A stretch of 64,000 nt of DNA from Lewinella sp050633125. Its GTDB lineage: Bacteria; Bacteroidota; Bacteroidia; Chitinophagales; Saprospiraceae. This document shows positions 34,786 to 42,911 of the stretch, piece after piece. Every line of letters begins with the position of its first letter. Position 1 is the first letter of the stretch. The position numbers were made by a program, and so were the translations under genes. The stretch lies in NCBI RefSeq assembly GCF_050633125.1, contig NZ_JBOEFX010000047.1, forward strand, positions 8,984 to 72,983, written 5' to 3'. A model generated the notes under the pieces. That model ran no database searches and was not told the origin of the DNA. It worked only from the letters and a program-made list of their open reading frames with translations.

Positions 34786-36183
34786 ATGCCATTCAAGTCT
34801 TTAATTAATACGATCATTTTCACCGTTGGCATCTTGCTCTCCTTTCTTCAATGTACGGATGACCCATTGCAATTACAACCAGAACAGGAAGAAGAACTGT
34901 CGGGCGGTAGCTCTACCATTTTTGATTATTCATCAAACGCCTTTAGTCTACAGACACCAAACCTGACCGATGAACAGGAGTTATTGTTCTTTGTTGGCAA
35001 TTCTTTATTTAATCAAAACTGGGTTCCTGCGCCTGCTTCTACAACAGCTCGCGATGGGCTGGGGCCGCTCTTTAATGCGCGATCGTGTTCAGGCTGCCAC
35101 TTCAAAGATGGCAGGGGCCAGCCTCCACTAACTACCGGGGAGGTCAGCCATGGTTTATTATTAAGACTAAGCACTGGAAATGGACCTGACGGAGCCCCAC
35201 TCTCTAGCGCCAACTATGGTGGTCAACTACAAGATCAGTCTATACTAGGAGTAGATACAGAAGCTTCGTTTCAAATCTCCTACGAGGAAATATTAGGCGC
35301 CTACCCCGATGGCACCACATACAGTTTACGGCAGCCCGTCTACTCCATCACCAACCTAACACAAGGCCCTTTAGAAGATGTAAATATCTCTCCGCGCATA
35401 GCCAACCAGATGAGTGGACTGGGGCTACTTGAGGCCATCAGTGAGCAAACAATCCTCGCACTAGCGGATGAATTTGATGCCGACAATGATGGTATTAGCG
35501 GCCGCCCCAATCAAATTCCAGATATTGCAAGTGGTACCTGGCAACTAGGGCGCTTTGGCTGGAAAGCCAATCAACCCAATGTTAGACAACAAGTAGCAGC
35601 AGCATTTGCTGGTGACCTGGGTATTACCTCTTCTCTTTTTCCTGACGAAAACTGCCCTCCCAGCATAGATTGCTCTACCCAACCCAATGGAGGCAATCCT
35701 GAAATCCCTGACGATGATCTCGATAAAGTTGTTTTGTATTCTAGCACCTTGGCCGTACCGGGTCGTCGCGATTGGAAAGAGCAGGACGTTTTACGCGGCA
35801 AGCGACTTTTTGAACAGCTCAATTGTACCGCTTGCCATATCCCCAAACTGACAACAGGTGAACACCCTACCTTTACAGCGCTTTCTTATCAAACTATTCG
35901 TCCATACACAGATTTACTTCTACATGATATGGGGGACGGGCTAGCTGATCACAGCCCTGAATACACCGCTACAGGTAGAGAGTGGCGAACACCTCCCCTT
36001 TGGGGCATTGGTTTGTTTTCTATTGTAAATGGCCATACCACTTACTTACACGACGGGCGAGCCCGCAACCTCGAAGAGGCAATCCTCTGGCACGGTGGTG
36101 AAGCCGCAGCCTCGCAAGAAGCTTTTACCATGCTTAGTATTGAAGAAAGAACAGATCTCATTATCTTCCTAAATTCATTATGA
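34786..36183 (+). CDS. Di-heme c-type oxidoreductase (DUF1111 family)
   Basis: A 465-residue secreted protein (hydrophobic N-terminus; ILLSFLQCTD resembles a lipobox). Two CxxCH haem-binding sites are present: CSGCH near 102-106 in ARSCSGCHFKDGRGQPP, and CTACH near 347-351 in LFEQLNCTACHIPKL. The end (RTPPLWGIGL, YLHDGRARNLEEAILWHGGEA) is highly conserved in this family, formerly called thiol oxidoreductase. Relatives sit beside imelysins in Bacteroidota and Proteobacteria iron-uptake loci. It overlaps the following imelysin by four bases (ATGA), so the two are translationally coupled. Confidence 0.88.
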   Translation: MPFKSLINTIIFTVGILLSFLQCTDDPLQLQPEQEEELSGGSSTIFDYSSNAFSLQTPNLTDEQELLFFVGNSLFNQNWVPAPASTTARDGLGPLFNARSCSGCHFKDGRGQPPLTTGEVSHGLLLRLSTGNGPDGAPLSSANYGGQLQDQSILGVDTEASFQISYEEILGAYPDGTTYSLRQPVYSITNLTQGPLEDVNISPRIANQMSGLGLLEAISEQTILALADEFDADNDGISGRPNQIPDIASGTWQLGRFGWKANQPNVRQQVAAAFAGDLGITSSLFPDENCPPSIDCSTQPNGGNPEIPDDDLDKVVLYSSTLAVPGRRDWKEQDVLRGKRLFEQLNCTACHIPKLTTGEHPTFTALSYQTIRPYTDLLLHDMGDGLADHSPEYTATGREWRTPPLWGIGLFSIVNGHTTYLHDGRARNLEEAILWHGGEAAASQEAFTMLSIEERTDLIIFLNSL

Positions 36184-37283
36184 TGCCGTCACCCCCCCTC
36201 AACCTTAAGTTTCTCCTGCTATCCATCGCCTCTTTGCTACTCAGCGCATGTGGCAACGACGACAATAGTAGCCCCAACTACACCAGTCAGCGGAAAATGC
36301 AGCTCGACAACCTATATCAAAATGGCGTAGCGTCAGCACATACGAACTTTGTAATCGCATGTGAACAATTACAACAGGCACTCGAAACACTATCTACCAC
36401 TCCTGATTTGACAAACCTAAGCACGGCTAAAGAACAGTGGCTAAACACCATCTTAAAATGGAAGCACTGTGAATTATATGACGTAGGAAGAATAAACAAC
36501 AGCCATGTGCATTTTCGCATCCAGCGTTGGCCAATAGACCCGGAAGGTTTGGCTCAGGTGCTCACTACGGAAGAAGTAGTTGATGAAACGTTCATCAGCA
36601 GTAGAGGAAGCTCTATTATTGGCCTATCCACAATTGAATATCTGTTATTTTCGCAAGAAGAAAATGAGACCCTTCTCGCACTGAGTACAGACGACAACTA
36701 CCGGGCCTACATTAATAGCCTGGGGCAATATCTACTAACAGAGGCCTCTAACCTGCAAATAGCCTGGGAGACTTATAAAACAGAATTTATTGCTGCAACA
36801 GGTACCGGTCTTGATGGGGGGCAAAACATGATCGCAAATGCGCTAATCGCATACCTGGAAGAAACGATCAAGCTCCGGCTGGGCCACGCCTTGGGACAAG
36901 ACAATGGAGGCACTACTATATATACGGAATTAGAGGCTCCTTACGCAAAAAAATCACTGGAACTCATTACAGAAAGCTTTGCTGAATGGAAGCTAATGTA
37001 CAGCGGAAATTACCCTAATTCAACCGACAATTATGGCTTCGAAGACTTTCTGCTCGAACTAGAATACGATGAAATAGATGCAAACATCCAACAAGCGATC
37101 CAAAACGTAGACAGCCAACTATTGGCGTTATCAGCAACGCCTCTACGCGATCTTTTAGACGACAACCTTGCCTCAATCGAAGAATTACAGAATCGCCTAC
37201 AGGAGCTGCTCATTCTAATAAAAGTAGATTTCAGCAGTAACTTAAACATTGTTGTGACCGTTACAGACGCCGATGGCGATTGA
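36180..37283 (+). CDS. Second imelysin-family lipoprotein, motif-variant
   Basis: A 367-residue lipoprotein (lipobox LLSACGND). Imelysin features include STAKEQWLNTILKWKHCELYDVGRI near 80-104 and SIIGLSTIEYLLFSQ near 147-161. At the position of the G-x-H-x-x-E motif it reads GLSTIE, so the His is Ser while the Glu is kept, as in a subset of imelysins thought to be non-metal-binding. It is translationally coupled to the di-heme protein and may be a partner or scaffold subunit. The C-terminus (SSNLNIVVTVTDADGD) is in the normal position for the family. Confidence 0.82.
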   Translation: MMPSPPLNLKFLLLSIASLLLSACGNDDNSSPNYTSQRKMQLDNLYQNGVASAHTNFVIACEQLQQALETLSTTPDLTNLSTAKEQWLNTILKWKHCELYDVGRINNSHVHFRIQRWPIDPEGLAQVLTTEEVVDETFISSRGSSIIGLSTIEYLLFSQEENETLLALSTDDNYRAYINSLGQYLLTEASNLQIAWETYKTEFIAATGTGLDGGQNMIANALIAYLEETIKLRLGHALGQDNGGTTIYTELEAPYAKKSLELITESFAEWKLMYSGNYPNSTDNYGFEDFLLELEYDEIDANIQQAIQNVDSQLLALSATPLRDLLDDNLASIEELQNRLQELLILIKVDFSSNLNIVVTVTDADGD

Positions 37284-37365
37284 TAGAATAACAATCAACT
37301 GCTTCCTCTCTGCCATACTCCTCGTTGATAATGGCCACCACAGCAACAACTATTCCTGCAACGTC
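37284..37365 (-). pseudogene. Remnant of a DUF4265-like gene
   Basis: On the minus strand a short frame reads GIVVAVVAIINEEYGREEAV, nearly the same as NSIAVVAIINEEYDQEEMV in the intact gene at 38081-38563. The shared DNA core is 19 identical bases at about 37314-37332 and 38289-38307. Stops lie upstream, so only a decayed fragment remains. Confidence 0.6.
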
Positions 37366-37448
37366 TCATCACTGCCAAGGCGGACCTGGTACTCTACAAT
37401 AGCCTCGGGCTAGTAATGTACCATCAACCAGACTGCTCGTTTCAGTAA
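37350..37448 (+). pseudogene. Possible remnant of a T9SS sorting domain
   Basis: The plus frame reads LFLQRLITAKADLVLYNSLG then LVMYHQPDCSFQ before a stop at 37446. This resembles the middle strands of a type-A sorting domain (x-L-x-LYNSLGQ-x-V-Y). No start or PNP motif remains. It overlaps the end of the DUF4265 remnant. Confidence 0.3.
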
Positions 37449-37467
37449 AACAGCACTTTCTCTACTG

Positions 37468-37977
37468 CTATCCCCCAACTTGGCGCTTGGCAACCTCCAG
37501 GTCCATTTTCCCCTGAGCTACGCTCAGTATTAGTGGACCGAAGGATACAAAAGTACTGGAAAACATAGTGAAGGTGTCCAGAAAGGTCTCTTTGTTGGGC
37601 GGCTGGAAGCGTGGCAAAGCATGAACGTAACGATAAAACAGTCCTCCTTCCGCAGTGACCCCGAAGTACCCAATGGGCGTACGAAGGTTCAGGTAATGCA
37701 GGAATTCGTTGGTGCTTTCCGGCTTTGCTACCGCCTCTTCTGACAGGTAAGCAAAGAACTGTAGCAAGTTGGTCTCTTCCAGGGTGTCTTGTGTAGGGAT
37801 ATAAATCAACTGCACGGAAGATTCTGGTGCATCAGGCGCGGACGGAAACGGCGCTATGAGATAGTTTAAGGGAGATTGTTCCGATTTCTCAATGAGCAGC
37901 ACATTGATGTCGTGCTCTTTGAAAATCCCCTCCAGGTATTGGAGGTCAAGAAGCTGACGGTTTTCTTCGGTAGACAT
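37468..37977 (-). CDS. Hypothetical cytosolic protein, possibly of YbjN-like fold
   Basis: A 169-residue acidic protein, no signal or membrane segment. The pattern (helix with LLDLQYLEGIFKEHDI, strands NYLIAPFP and VQLIYIPT, helix LLQFFAYLSEEA, then FLHYLNLRTPIGYFGVTAEGGLFYRYVHALP) resembles YbjN/type III chaperone-like folds, but no family is recognised with certainty. It lies 103 bases downstream of the DUF4265 gene on the same strand, and they may be co-transcribed. Confidence 0.5.
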   Translation of the reverse strand: MSTEENRQLLDLQYLEGIFKEHDINVLLIEKSEQSPLNYLIAPFPSAPDAPESSVQLIYIPTQDTLEETNLLQFFAYLSEEAVAKPESTNEFLHYLNLRTPIGYFGVTAEGGLFYRYVHALPRFQPPNKETFLDTFTMFSSTFVSFGPLILSVAQGKMDLEVAKRQVGG

Positions 37978-38080
37978 AAGAGACTTTGTTTGGTACGGAG
38001 GTAGATGCTTCTACCAGAATGGTGTTCGTACAGCGAGGAGACAATCAGGGCAGCCCGACTTGGTAGAAGTAGTAATTACG

Positions 38081-38563
38081 CTACTTCCCACCTCTACGCA
38101 AATCCGCCTGGTGCTTGGCCGATAAATACGTTTCAGCATACTCCAGATTGTCTTTCTCGTATTTGTCGAAGATCTTTTTCATATCACCATAAAAAATACG
38201 CTTGGGCACTTCCATCGCAAAATAGCGGTCGTTGAGCTCCTCTACGGTACAGCCTAGTTTTTCAAAAGCCGCAACCATTTCTTCTTGGTCATACTCCTCG
38301 TTGATAATCGCCACTACGGCAATAGAATTCCCAGAGCTTTTAGTCGTCTGCCGATACAACAGCCCCGTTTCCTCTTTATCGTAGGTGGCATGAAACTGGT
38401 CATCCGTAGCAATGGAGGCACCATAAAAAGGGATGCTCTTAAGCTGGTAGAGGCCCTTTTCTTCATCAACTACTTCTGCCCACAATACTTCAATTATAGC
38501 TTCTTCCAGGATCGGGCTATCGTATTTGAAGAGTACTTCTACTTTGTTTTTTTCGGCTGCCAT
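38081..38563 (-). CDS. DUF4265-like protein
   Basis: A 160-residue cytosolic protein. The start EVLFKYDSPILEEAIIEVLWAE, then GLYQLKSIPFYGASIATDD, fits DUF4265 (E-x-LWA...Y-x-L-x-x-IPF...A-x-x-D). The C-terminal half (NSIAVVAIINEEY, FEKLGCTVEELND) gives the usual length. The function is unknown. A decayed copy of its middle lies about 1 kb downstream at 37284-37365, so the family has been duplicated locally. A -7 box precedes it at 38622-38629. Confidence 0.65.
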   Translation of the reverse strand: MAAEKNKVEVLFKYDSPILEEAIIEVLWAEVVDEEKGLYQLKSIPFYGASIATDDQFHATYDKEETGLLYRQTTKSSGNSIAVVAIINEEYDQEEMVAAFEKLGCTVEELNDRYFAMEVPKRIFYGDMKKIFDKYEKDNLEYAETYLSAKHQADLRRGGK

Positions 38564-38621
38564 TCTTTTGCTTTTCAGTTTTTTAGCAAGACGCTGCCAT
38601 AGGTATGCCTACAGCGGCAGC

Positions 38622-38629
38622 AAAGGTAC
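38622..38629 (-). promoter_or_regulatory. -7 box upstream of the DUF4265-like gene
   Basis: TACCTTTG on the minus strand, 59 bases before the ATG; no clear -33. It sits in an 89-base gap after the T9SS gene 38653-40554, so the small genes probably have their own promoter. Confidence 0.4.
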
Positions 38630-38652
38630 ATAGAAAGATACGAGCGGCTTTA

Positions 38653-40554
38653 TTATTGAATAACAATACGTTGCCACTGCCCAGCCCCGTCTTGGGTACG
38701 CAAAAGGTAAGTCGCTGCGGGCAAATGACGTAAATCTATATTTCCAAGCGCAGTAGTGCCTCTTGCTACTTCTTGCCCCTCCAAACTGATCACCGACCAA
38801 CGTACCTCCTTTTCTATAGCTGCTGCTGGCCAATCAACTTGAATGTAGCCATTGCTAGGGTTAGGGTAAATACTGGCTTTGGCCGTAATGGTAGAGAAAT
38901 TCCCCGTTGGAAAGCTGGCAAATGGATTTGATGAATACTCAACACCTCCCAGAATATTGACAGCAAACCAAGTCGTACAATTATACCCTAGTAGCTCCGC
39001 TGAGAAATAAATCGTTTCCAATCCTTCAGCATCAGGGTAGAGGTTCAGCTCATTGCTTCCCTCATCATACTCTCCCATTTTATTTCCATCAGGAGTATCA
39101 TAAAACAACTCAGAAAGGCCAAGCTGACTAAGCGATCCTATGTTTAGGATATTATTATTCATTCCTACAAAAAGAGGCCCGCTGAGCAAATGTGCAATAA
39201 CACCGTCATTGAAAATATTCACGCCATCCAATACATTGTAGATGTCTTCAATGATCGCCGTATTTTGAAAGAAACCGTTGTTAACAGGCGTATTATCAGT
39301 GGTGAGGCGAAGCCACGAATCATTGAGCCAAACACTATTAACATCGTTATCAAAATAACCTTCTATTATCACCTCTCCGCAGGAGGAATTCTGTAAGACG
39401 CCTTTGTTATGAATGGCCAACAACTGGTCACCAGCCACTGACAGATAGCCTTGGTTCGTGAAGTTTTCTTCATTATAAAAAGCGGTAGGATAATCGCCTT
39501 CGACACTGATCCTTCCGCTGGAGTAGTTCGTAAAATCACCTTGGTTTCTCAGTCCATCTCGGTTAGCGTTAGCGCTGGCATACAGGTTAATTCTTCCATA
39601 ATTAAGGAAGTCAGCGTCTGCCTCATTTAACAACAAGCTATAATTATATTCGCCTTCCAGATAAATACGGCCATTGCTATAATTGGTGATACTACCGTAG
39701 TTGCGAATTCCCGTTGCTACATCACTGTTGCTGGTTTGGATCTGGCCACGATTTCTGATAGTAGCTTCTTCTGCATTATAAACATCAAAAGAACCATCGG
39801 AACCTTCCGTCTTTATCAAGCCATAAGCGCGGTTGTCCACCAAGCCAAAATTAAAGATGCCACTCCCACAATTCGTTAAGAAAATAGACCGTGTGTTGTA
39901 AATCCTATTTTCATTTTCCATGCCCCTGGTAACATTGTTGATGTAAACATTTTTATGATTAACAAACTGGCCAGGGCCAAATACTTCCACCCCCACACCT
40001 GCTCCTCCCCCTTCTACTTCAAAGGTTTTATTATTGAGAAAAACACCCCATATACTAAGGCCAGCACCAATAAAATTTTCGATCCGGGTCAGCCCTCTAT
40101 TATTGTATACTCCGGCAGAATAGATAACCATAGCACGACCATCTAGCTGCACTATTCCTGAATTTTCTACCTGTAGGTAACCGTAGAGGGTGATATAATG
40201 CGACGTTGTTACTCCTAATTGATCAAGCATCTGTAGGGTTCCTTCTATATTGAGTTTCCCGTAAACAACCATAGGGGAAAGAGTAGTCGCAGTGGGCAAA
40301 ACGGTCAACCTGGCGTATGGCTCAATGACCAAATTGCTACTGGTGCCTAGATTCAAAGATCTTATGGTAGCATTGCTATTAAGCGCTACTACTCCCGAAG
40401 TAATGAGTACATCATCACCAATTCCGGGTACTTGTCCCGTGTTCCAGTTGTTGGCATCTTCCCAGTTGCCTGAGCCACCCGTCCATTCGACGGCAGCACT
40501 AATCGACAAAGAAAAAGCAAGAGATAACACAAGGGAAAGGATAATCTTATTCAT
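38653..40554 (-). CDS. Secreted beta-solenoid-like protein with T9SS sorting domain
   Basis: A 633-residue protein with a signal peptide (ends SISAAV). The start WTGGSGNWEDANNWNTGQVPGIGDDVLI is the G-N-W...NW motif typical of autotransporter-like or T9SS beta-helix proteins. A long Asn/Gly/Tyr-rich repeat zone (about 90-470) with units like GIRNYGSITNYSNGRIYLEG and GLRNQGDFTNYSSGRISVEG has a period of about 30-45 residues, as in right-handed parallel beta-helices. The sorting domain is at about 555-633 (IYPNPSNGYIQVDW, LPAATYLLRTQ). Probably a surface protein. A hairpin lies immediately before the ATG. Confidence 0.78.
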   Translation of the reverse strand: MNKIILSLVLSLAFSLSISAAVEWTGGSGNWEDANNWNTGQVPGIGDDVLITSGVVALNSNATIRSLNLGTSSNLVIEPYARLTVLPTATTLSPMVVYGKLNIEGTLQMLDQLGVTTSHYITLYGYLQVENSGIVQLDGRAMVIYSAGVYNNRGLTRIENFIGAGLSIWGVFLNNKTFEVEGGGAGVGVEVFGPGQFVNHKNVYINNVTRGMENENRIYNTRSIFLTNCGSGIFNFGLVDNRAYGLIKTEGSDGSFDVYNAEEATIRNRGQIQTSNSDVATGIRNYGSITNYSNGRIYLEGEYNYSLLLNEADADFLNYGRINLYASANANRDGLRNQGDFTNYSSGRISVEGDYPTAFYNEENFTNQGYLSVAGDQLLAIHNKGVLQNSSCGEVIIEGYFDNDVNSVWLNDSWLRLTTDNTPVNNGFFQNTAIIEDIYNVLDGVNIFNDGVIAHLLSGPLFVGMNNNILNIGSLSQLGLSELFYDTPDGNKMGEYDEGSNELNLYPDAEGLETIYFSAELLGYNCTTWFAVNILGGVEYSSNPFASFPTGNFSTITAKASIYPNPSNGYIQVDWPAAAIEKEVRWSVISLEGQEVARGTTALGNIDLRHLPAATYLLRTQDGAGQWQRIVIQ

Positions 40555-40556
40555 TT

Positions 40557-40591
40557 CAGGTGTTTGTTTTGAACCAAAAAAATAACACCTG
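40557..40591 (-). promoter_or_regulatory. Leader hairpin adjacent to a start codon
   Basis: Perfect 8-bp arms CAGGTGTT (40557-40564) and AACACCTG (40584-40591), extended by A/T pairs, lie two bases before the ATG of the T9SS gene at 40554. It may affect translation initiation. Confidence 0.35.
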
Positions 40592-40674
40592 CAAATATCA
40601 AAGACGTAAAGTGGTGTGACCTACAAGGTTTCTGTAGATAATAAACTACGGGAAATCATGGACTTGAAAGTGGT

Positions 40675-40711
40675 AAAAAAAGAGGGCGAAACATGTTCTG
40701 TTCCGCCCTCT
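40675..40711 (-). terminator. Intrinsic terminator of thrS
   Basis: Arms 40681-40692 and 40700-40711 pair at 11 of 12 positions, loop of seven, followed on the minus strand by TTTTTT (40675-40680). It lies 79 bases past the thrS stop. Confidence 0.88.
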
Positions 40712-40789
40712 AGGTATCATCACTAAATTGTTAAGCGTAAATTTTGTAGCCAACCCCCTCTATACACTAAATGAGTTGGCTCTTCTCTG

Positions 40790-42709
40790 CTACAACAACT
40801 CTTTGAAATAAGTTACAAACTCTTCAATCGGCATAGCGCCTTTGTCACCTTCGCCCTGAATACGGACAGAAACGGCATTGCCTTCGGCTTCTTTCTCACC
40901 AACGATCAACATAATCGGAATTTTCTTCAATTCCGTATCGCGGATCTTACGACCGATGGTTTCGTTACGATCATCAATAAAGCCACGAATATCATGGGTT
41001 GCCAAGGCTTGCTGTACCTCTTCGCAATAGCCATTGAACTTATCGCTGATCGGCAAGATCGCATACTGCTCCGGCGTGAGCCACAACGGGAATTTACCCG
41101 CCGTATTCTCAATCAGGATACTGATAAAGCGCTCCATCGAACCGAAAGGTGCCCGGTGAATCATCACTGGACGGTGGGCTTTGTTATCGGCACCAATGTA
41201 CTCCAATTCAAATCGCTCCGGTAGGTTGTAATCCACTTGAATAGTCCCCAGCTGCCAAGAACGCCCCAAGGCATCCTTGATCATAAAATCGAGTTTAGGA
41301 CCGTAAAAGGCTGCTTCTCCCAATTCCGTAGTAGTAGACAATCCTACTTCTTTGGTCGCGTTGATAATCGCACTCTCTGCTGCTTCCCAGTTCTCGGTAG
41401 AACCGATGTACTTGCTGGGGTTCTCAGGGTCGCGCAGACTGATCTGGGCGGTGAATTCCTCAAAGCCCATTTTCTTCAGCACTGTTTCCGTCAAGTCCAG
41501 TACATTCAGAAATTCTTCCTTCAGCTGGTCTGGAGTACAGAAGATGTGTGCATCATCCTGCGTAAAGCCTCGTACCCGGCTCAGGCCGTGCAACTCGCCA
41601 CTCTGCTCGTAGCGGTAAACGGTACCAAACTCCGCAATACGCAAAGGCAAATCGCGATAAGAGTGAGGCCGGTGAGCAAAAATTTCACAGTGGTGAGGAC
41701 AGTTCATCGGCTTCAGCAAAAACTCCTCATCTACCCGAGGGGTTTTGATCGGCTGAAAGCTATCTTCTCCGTATTTTTCGTAGTGACCAGAAGTCACGTA
41801 CAATTCTTTTTTACCAATATGTGGTGTGGTTACCATCTTGTAACCCCGCTTTTCCTGTTCTTCGCGCAGGAAGTTCATCAAGCGTTCCCGCAAGGCATTA
41901 CCCTTAGGTAGCCAGATCGGCAAACCTGCTCCAACCCGGTCACTGAACATGAATAAATCCAGTTCCGCCCCCAACTTACGATGGTCACGCTTCTTGGCTT
42001 CTTCCAGCAAATGGAGGTATTCGGTCAGTTCTTTTTGTTTAGGAAAAGAAACACCGTAGATACGGGTCATCTGCTGATTATTCTCGTCGCCACGCCAATA
42101 AGCGCCAGCTACGTTCATCAATTTTACCGCCTTGATCGTCCCCGTATTAGGGATGTGTGGCCCACGGCACAGGTCCGTAAAACCGCCTTGGGTATAGAAG
42201 GTAATCTCGCCATCTTCCAGGCCTTCCAGCAATTCCAACTTGTATTGGTCGCCTTTTTCCTGAAAATAAGCGACAGCATCAGCCTTGCTGATATCCTTGC
42301 GAACGTAATCGTTCTTTTGGCGTGCCAGCTCTTGCATTTTCTTTTCAATAGCAGGCAAGTCGTTGGTGCTGATCACCCGGTCGCCGGCATCTACATCATA
42401 GTAGAATCCGGTATCGATAGCTGGGCCAATTCCCAGCTTGATGCCCGGATAAAGGGCTTCCAGTGCCTCTGCCATCAAGTGAGCAGAAGAATGCCAGAAG
42501 GTCGTTTTTCCGTCCTTATCATTCCAGGTAAACAATTGCAAAGTAGCATCCGTCGTCATGGGGCGGTTAGCGTCCCAAACTTCTCCATTCACTTTGGCAG
42601 AGAGCACATTACGTGCTAAACCCTCACTAATGGATTTAGCCACGTCCATAGCCGATGAGCCGCTCTCTACTTGGCGCACCGAACCATCTGGTAAAGTAAT
42701 ATTGATCAT
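40790..42709 (-). CDS. thrS: Threonyl-tRNA synthetase
   Basis: Class II synthetase charging tRNA-Thr. A TGS domain (MINITLPDGSVRQVESG), the editing domain with HSSAHLMAEAL and the Cys/His metal site later (DLCRGPHIPNTG), the catalytic core (LKPMNCPHHCEIF, RYEQSGELHGLSRVRGFTQDDAHIF) and the C-terminal anticodon-binding domain (about 540-639) are complete; 639 residues. The ATG at 42709 is chosen; a TTG two codons upstream is unlikely. A structured leader with an anticodon-arm-like hairpin and a -7 box at 42810-42817 suggest autoregulation. Confidence 0.97.
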   Translation of the reverse strand: MINITLPDGSVRQVESGSSAMDVAKSISEGLARNVLSAKVNGEVWDANRPMTTDATLQLFTWNDKDGKTTFWHSSAHLMAEALEALYPGIKLGIGPAIDTGFYYDVDAGDRVISTNDLPAIEKKMQELARQKNDYVRKDISKADAVAYFQEKGDQYKLELLEGLEDGEITFYTQGGFTDLCRGPHIPNTGTIKAVKLMNVAGAYWRGDENNQQMTRIYGVSFPKQKELTEYLHLLEEAKKRDHRKLGAELDLFMFSDRVGAGLPIWLPKGNALRERLMNFLREEQEKRGYKMVTTPHIGKKELYVTSGHYEKYGEDSFQPIKTPRVDEEFLLKPMNCPHHCEIFAHRPHSYRDLPLRIAEFGTVYRYEQSGELHGLSRVRGFTQDDAHIFCTPDQLKEEFLNVLDLTETVLKKMGFEEFTAQISLRDPENPSKYIGSTENWEAAESAIINATKEVGLSTTTELGEAAFYGPKLDFMIKDALGRSWQLGTIQVDYNLPERFELEYIGADNKAHRPVMIHRAPFGSMERFISILIENTAGKFPLWLTPEQYAILPISDKFNGYCEEVQQALATHDIRGFIDDRNETIGRKIRDTELKKIPIMLIVGEKEAEGNAVSVRIQGEGDKGAMPIEEFVTYFKELL

Positions 42710-42805
42710 TGTCAATAGTTATAGCCGCCGATTGCTCAGGCGGGTAAGTGTTCTACAATAACACTAACTCCCGCTCAGCCGTTCCCGGTGGCCTGTGATA
42801 AATTG
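42710..42805 (-). promoter_or_regulatory. Structured thrS leader with tRNA-Thr anticodon-arm-like hairpin
   Basis: On the transcript a 5-bp stem GUGUU/AACAC (42760-42764 with 42748-42752) closes a 7-nt loop AUUGUAG (42753-42759). Numbered as an anticodon loop, position 33 is U, 34-36 are UGU (a threonine anticodon) and 37 is A. A second helix GCGGG/CCCGC (42770-42774 with 42740-42744) stacks below through an internal loop, and outer pieces GCCACCG and CGGCGGC can also pair. The hairpin ends about 38 nt before the AUG. In E. coli the thrS leader mimics the same tRNA arm and ThrRS binding blocks translation. Here the function is inferred. Confidence 0.5.
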
Positions 42806-42809
42806 GCCG

Positions 42810-42817
42810 CAAAGTTA
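42810..42817 (-). promoter_or_regulatory. -7 box of thrS
   Basis: TAACTTTG on the minus strand matches TANNTTTG. Initiation a few bases downstream would give a leader of about 95 nt that contains the whole hairpin structure. No obvious -33 box. Confidence 0.5.
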
Positions 42818-42911
42818 GCAAGTGCAACTGGGGATACGGTAAATTGAAAAGAAAAATTTGAGGAGAAGGGGGAATTGGTGCTAAAATGAGGTACATCAGC
42901 CTTTTCAAACA

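Noticed and set aside
41237..41911. 224-codon open frame antisense to thrS
   Set aside because: Lies wholly inside thrS on the opposite strand, has no domain-like sequence, and thrS is unquestionable.
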